Below, piece after piece: positions 62,505-64,000 of a stretch of DNA of 64,000 nt (position 1 is the stretch's first letter; every line of letters begins with the position of its first letter). The notes below the pieces were generated by a model. The model was given only the letters and a program-made list of their open reading frames with translations, ran no database searches and was not told where the DNA came from. The position numbers and the translations under genes were made by a program. Source of the DNA: J029 sp964482495 (GTDB taxonomy: Bacteria > Planctomycetota > UBA1135); NCBI GenBank assembly GCA_964482495.1, contig CAYZXS010000018.1:1-64000 (forward strand). Direction: 5' to 3'.

Positions 62505-62849
62505 GTGTGGATCTTCACCCGATACGGTTACTTCGAGGCCTCCGCGCCGGCCTCCGCGGCCGCGGACCTGGGGCCAGTTCACCTGGCCTGCCGCCGCCGC
62601 AGCCACCTGATGAGCCTGCAGCGGGCTTATCCGTCGCTCCGGGCCCTGCCGGTCCGGGGCACACGCTCAGCTGGCTGGCACCTGGCAGTCCCGCGGCAGA
62701 CCTGGGTCGACCTGTTCGCGGCGCTCGCGGCCGACCTGGACTACGAGGACTTCCGGCGCGGCGTCCGCGAGGCCGGCCACTGCGACCTCGCCTACTACGA
62801 GAAGCTGAACGAGGTCGCGGACGCGGTCGGTGAGTTGCAAGGGGCCTAG
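62505..62849 (+). CDS. Small conserved protein of unknown function (114 residues)
   Basis: A GTG-start gene divergent from tetR. The start MWIFTRYGYFEA, a central segment HLAVPRQTWVDLFAALA and the motif DLDYEDFRRGV recall a widespread family of ~110-residue uncharacterised proteins with an M-W-x-x-T-x-x-G-F/Y start. No catalytic residue is recognisable. The stop lies inside a hairpin shared with the convergent RIC gene. Could be missed by gene callers because of the GTG and its size. Confidence 0.7.
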   Translation: MWIFTRYGYFEASAPASAAADLGPVHLACRRRSHLMSLQRAYPSLRALPVRGTRSAGWHLAVPRQTWVDLFAALAADLDYEDFRRGVREAGHCDLAYYEKLNEVADAVGELQGA

Positions 62850-62857
62850 CAGGCCCC
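62841..62857. terminator. 7-bp hairpin between convergent genes
   Basis: GGGGCCT (62841-62847), loop AGC, AGGCCCC (62851-62857). It overlaps the stop of the 114-residue gene and lies 10 bp before the RIC stop. No T-run; a weak bidirectional terminator at best. Confidence 0.35.
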
Positions 62858-62866
62858 AGCCGCCGG

Positions 62867-63580
62867 CTAGAGGCCCATCAGGGCTCGGGTCCTCTTGTGG
62901 AGGACGTTGTTCTCCAGGTGGATGTGCTGGTGCATGTCCTTCTCCAGGTCCTGCAGGCCGGCGTAGAGGGCCTGGTAGGTGGTGCAGGCGCCCTCGGGCA
63001 GGGCGTACTCATGGCTGAGGCGGCGCAGCTCGCGCAAGGCGGCCCCGGCGTTGTCGTGCTCGGCCTCCATGACCGTCATCGGCCCCTCGGGGCCGGAGGG
63101 GCAGCCGACCGAGCCGCCGCCGCCGCCGCTGGGGGCGGCCAGTTCGCGGATCATCGGGAACAGGATCTGCTCCTCCTTCTGCAAGTGCATGTCCAGCTCC
63201 TGGAACAGCGCGCCCATGGTGCGGCGGATCAGCTCGAGCTCGGGGTGGCGCTCGCCGTGCGCGTTGACGACCTTCTTGATCATGTCCCACAGCGCCGGCA
63301 GCGCGGTCTGGAGGTAGCTGTGGTGGCTGCCGACGATGTGGTCGATCAGCTCCGGGATCGGGGCCTCGGACCAATCCCGGTCGTCGCTGGCGCGCTCGAG
63401 GCCGGCCAGCTCGGCGAGGACCGCGTCCGGCATGGTGCCGGCGGCTTGGGCCGACTCCGCCAGGCTGCGGTCGCCGCCGCAGCAGTAATCCATACCCAGG
63501 CGCTCGAAGACGCCGATCGAGGGCGGGAGGGCGACGGCGATCTCGCCGATCGGAGTGTCGGGGGTGAATTGAGCGGTCAT
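62867..63580 (-). CDS. RIC/ScdA-type iron-sulfur cluster repair protein
   Basis: A 237-residue di-iron protein. The N-terminal ScdA_N (DUF542) domain has PSIGVFERLGMDYCCGGDRSL with the Cys33-Cys34 pair. The rest is a hemerythrin-like four-helix domain with metal-ligand candidates in VGSHHSYLQ, MHLQKEEQILFPMI, MEAEHDNAG and MHQHIHLENNVLH. This family repairs Fe-S clusters damaged by nitric oxide or oxidants. A Gly/Ser-rich loop (about 153-168) interrupts the hemerythrin part. ATG at 63580 is chosen over one 17 codons upstream because the domain and the promoter fit it. Confidence 0.9.
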   Translation of the reverse strand: MTAQFTPDTPIGEIAVALPPSIGVFERLGMDYCCGGDRSLAESAQAAGTMPDAVLAELAGLERASDDRDWSEAPIPELIDHIVGSHHSYLQTALPALWDMIKKVVNAHGERHPELELIRRTMGALFQELDMHLQKEEQILFPMIRELAAPSGGGGGSVGCPSGPEGPMTVMEAEHDNAGAALRELRRLSHEYALPEGACTTYQALYAGLQDLEKDMHQHIHLENNVLHKRTRALMGL

Positions 63581-63587
63581 GGCCCAG

Positions 63588-63615
63588 AAAATAGGTCCCT
63601 GCGACCCTCGTGCAA
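63588..63615 (-). promoter_or_regulatory. Candidate leaderless promoter for the RIC gene
   Basis: On the minus strand TTGCAC (63615-63610), 16 bp, TATTTT (63593-63588). The -10 ends 7 nt before the ATG at 63580, so the mRNA would begin at the start codon. No FNR-type TTGAT-N4-ATCAA palindrome is visible. Confidence 0.5.
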
Positions 63616-63691
63616 GCCATAAATCCGCCATGGTTTCAGTGCCTAATTGGCCCTGGGCGGGCGCCAGCGGCCTGGAGGGCCCCAGCGGCCC

Positions 63692-64000
63692 CTAGAGCGG
63701 GTTGGCCTGGCCCCGCCAGCGCAGCTTCCGGAGCACGTCCGGGTGCAGCAGCGCCAGCACGGTCACGACCTCGAGCCGCCCGCACCACATCGCCACCACC
63801 AGGATCAGCTTCGAGGCGGAGTCGAAGCCGCCGAAGGTGCCCATCGGTCCGGTTGGCCCGAAGCCCGGGCCGATGTTGCCGAGACAGGCCAGCGCGGCCG
63901 AGAAGCCAGTCACCAGGTCGGCGCCGAGCAGCACCAGCAGGGTGCCGAAGACCAGGTAGCCGACCAGGTAGAGCGCCACCACGGTCAGCACCGCGCGCAG
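63692..64000 (-). CDS. TrkH/KtrB-like potassium transporter, C-terminal part only
   Basis: The gene runs off the window; only its last ~100 residues are seen. They contain a pore-region sequence CLGNIGPGFGPTGPMGTFGGF followed by ILVVAMWCGRLEVVTVLALLHP, the characteristic last selectivity-filter repeat and final helix of TrkH-type K+ uptake channels. The protein ends WRGQANPL. A TrkA/KtrA partner is not visible. 111 bp separate it from the RIC gene. Confidence 0.85.
   Translation of the reverse strand: MRAVLTVVALYLVGYLVFGTLLVLLGADLVTGFSAALACLGNIGPGFGPTGPMGTFGGFDSASKLILVVAMWCGRLEVVTVLALLHPDVLRKLRWRGQANPL

Noticed and set aside
57313..62610. 1765-residue plus-strand frame opposite the third RND cluster
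   Set aside because: It is the antisense shadow of the RND, adaptor and TetR genes, dominated by His/Gln/Gly/Arg, with no recognisable domain.
63581..63691. FNR- or NsrR-type operator upstream of the RIC gene
   Set aside because: Expected for this family, but no TTGAT-N4-ATCAA or similar palindrome is present in the sequence.

Overview
The window is very GC-rich (about 70 % by eye), gene-dense and diderm in character. It encodes lipoprotein maturation (Lnt), two periplasmic adaptor proteins, three RND pumps, periplasmic parvulin-type chaperones and a full rod-elongation cluster (MreBCD, PBP2, RodA). A Hanks-type kinase, an FHA protein, a very large GspK-like pseudopilin, LamG-like domains and exported trypsin and TPR-CHAT proteins fit best with a deep-branching Planctomycetota lineage that keeps peptidoglycan and MreB. 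That placement is an inference, and another high-GC diderm phylum is possible. A run of exactly 100 N (13471-13570) marks a scaffold gap, so this is a draft or metagenome assembly. No tRNA, rRNA, CRISPR array or complete insertion sequence was seen. No stretch over 300 bp lacks a gene; the longest is 49584-49879.

Layout. 1-6.9 kb: two short direct repeats at the edge, a parvulin-type isomerase, an HSP100-like AAA+ ATPase, then divergently a Ser/Thr kinase, a Cys-cluster protein, a TPR metalloprotease, a RadC-like protein and rsmE. 7.0-22.8 kb: one long, tightly coupled operon with an FHA membrane protein, a PilM-PilN fusion, a PilO-like protein, a PilP-like/TPR fusion interrupted by the gap, and five pseudopilins (G-like, H-like with LamG, a 1597-residue K-like, J-like, I-like). 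It ends with a secreted zinc-ribbon protein. The assembly ATPase, inner-membrane platform and secretin are not in the window. 22.8-26.3 kb: parvulin-like lipoprotein, ScpB, PpiD-like chaperone. 26.3-30.6 kb (minus strand): ribH, nusB, ftsY and a polytopic TPR protein resembling O-antigen ligases. 30.8-38.8 kb (minus): adaptor lipoprotein plus two RND transporters. 38.9-41.7 kb: moeA and lnt. 41.9-43.0 kb: a membrane-anchored coiled-coil protein and a small basic membrane protein, closed by a strong terminator. 43.2-49.6 kb: mreB-mreC-mreD-mrdA-rodA. 49.9-54.9 kb: secreted trypsin-like protease, terminator, exported TPR-CHAT-like protein. 54.9-57.2 kb: tdh-kbl threonine catabolism. 57.3-62.4 kb (minus): TetR regulator, adaptor and RND pump. 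62.5-64.0 kb: small conserved protein, RIC-type di-iron repair protein and the C-terminal end of a TrkH-like K+ transporter.

Recurring themes are stop/start overlaps (ATGA, GTGA or TGATG) that couple translation through most operons, GTG and TTG starts, and several promoters whose -10 box lies 6-7 nt from the start codon, which suggests leaderless mRNAs. The most unusual region is the pseudopilin operon, where concanavalin/LamG-like domains seem to have been grafted onto several components. The coiled-coil gene upstream of mreB is also notable because it has the architecture that the local MreC lacks.
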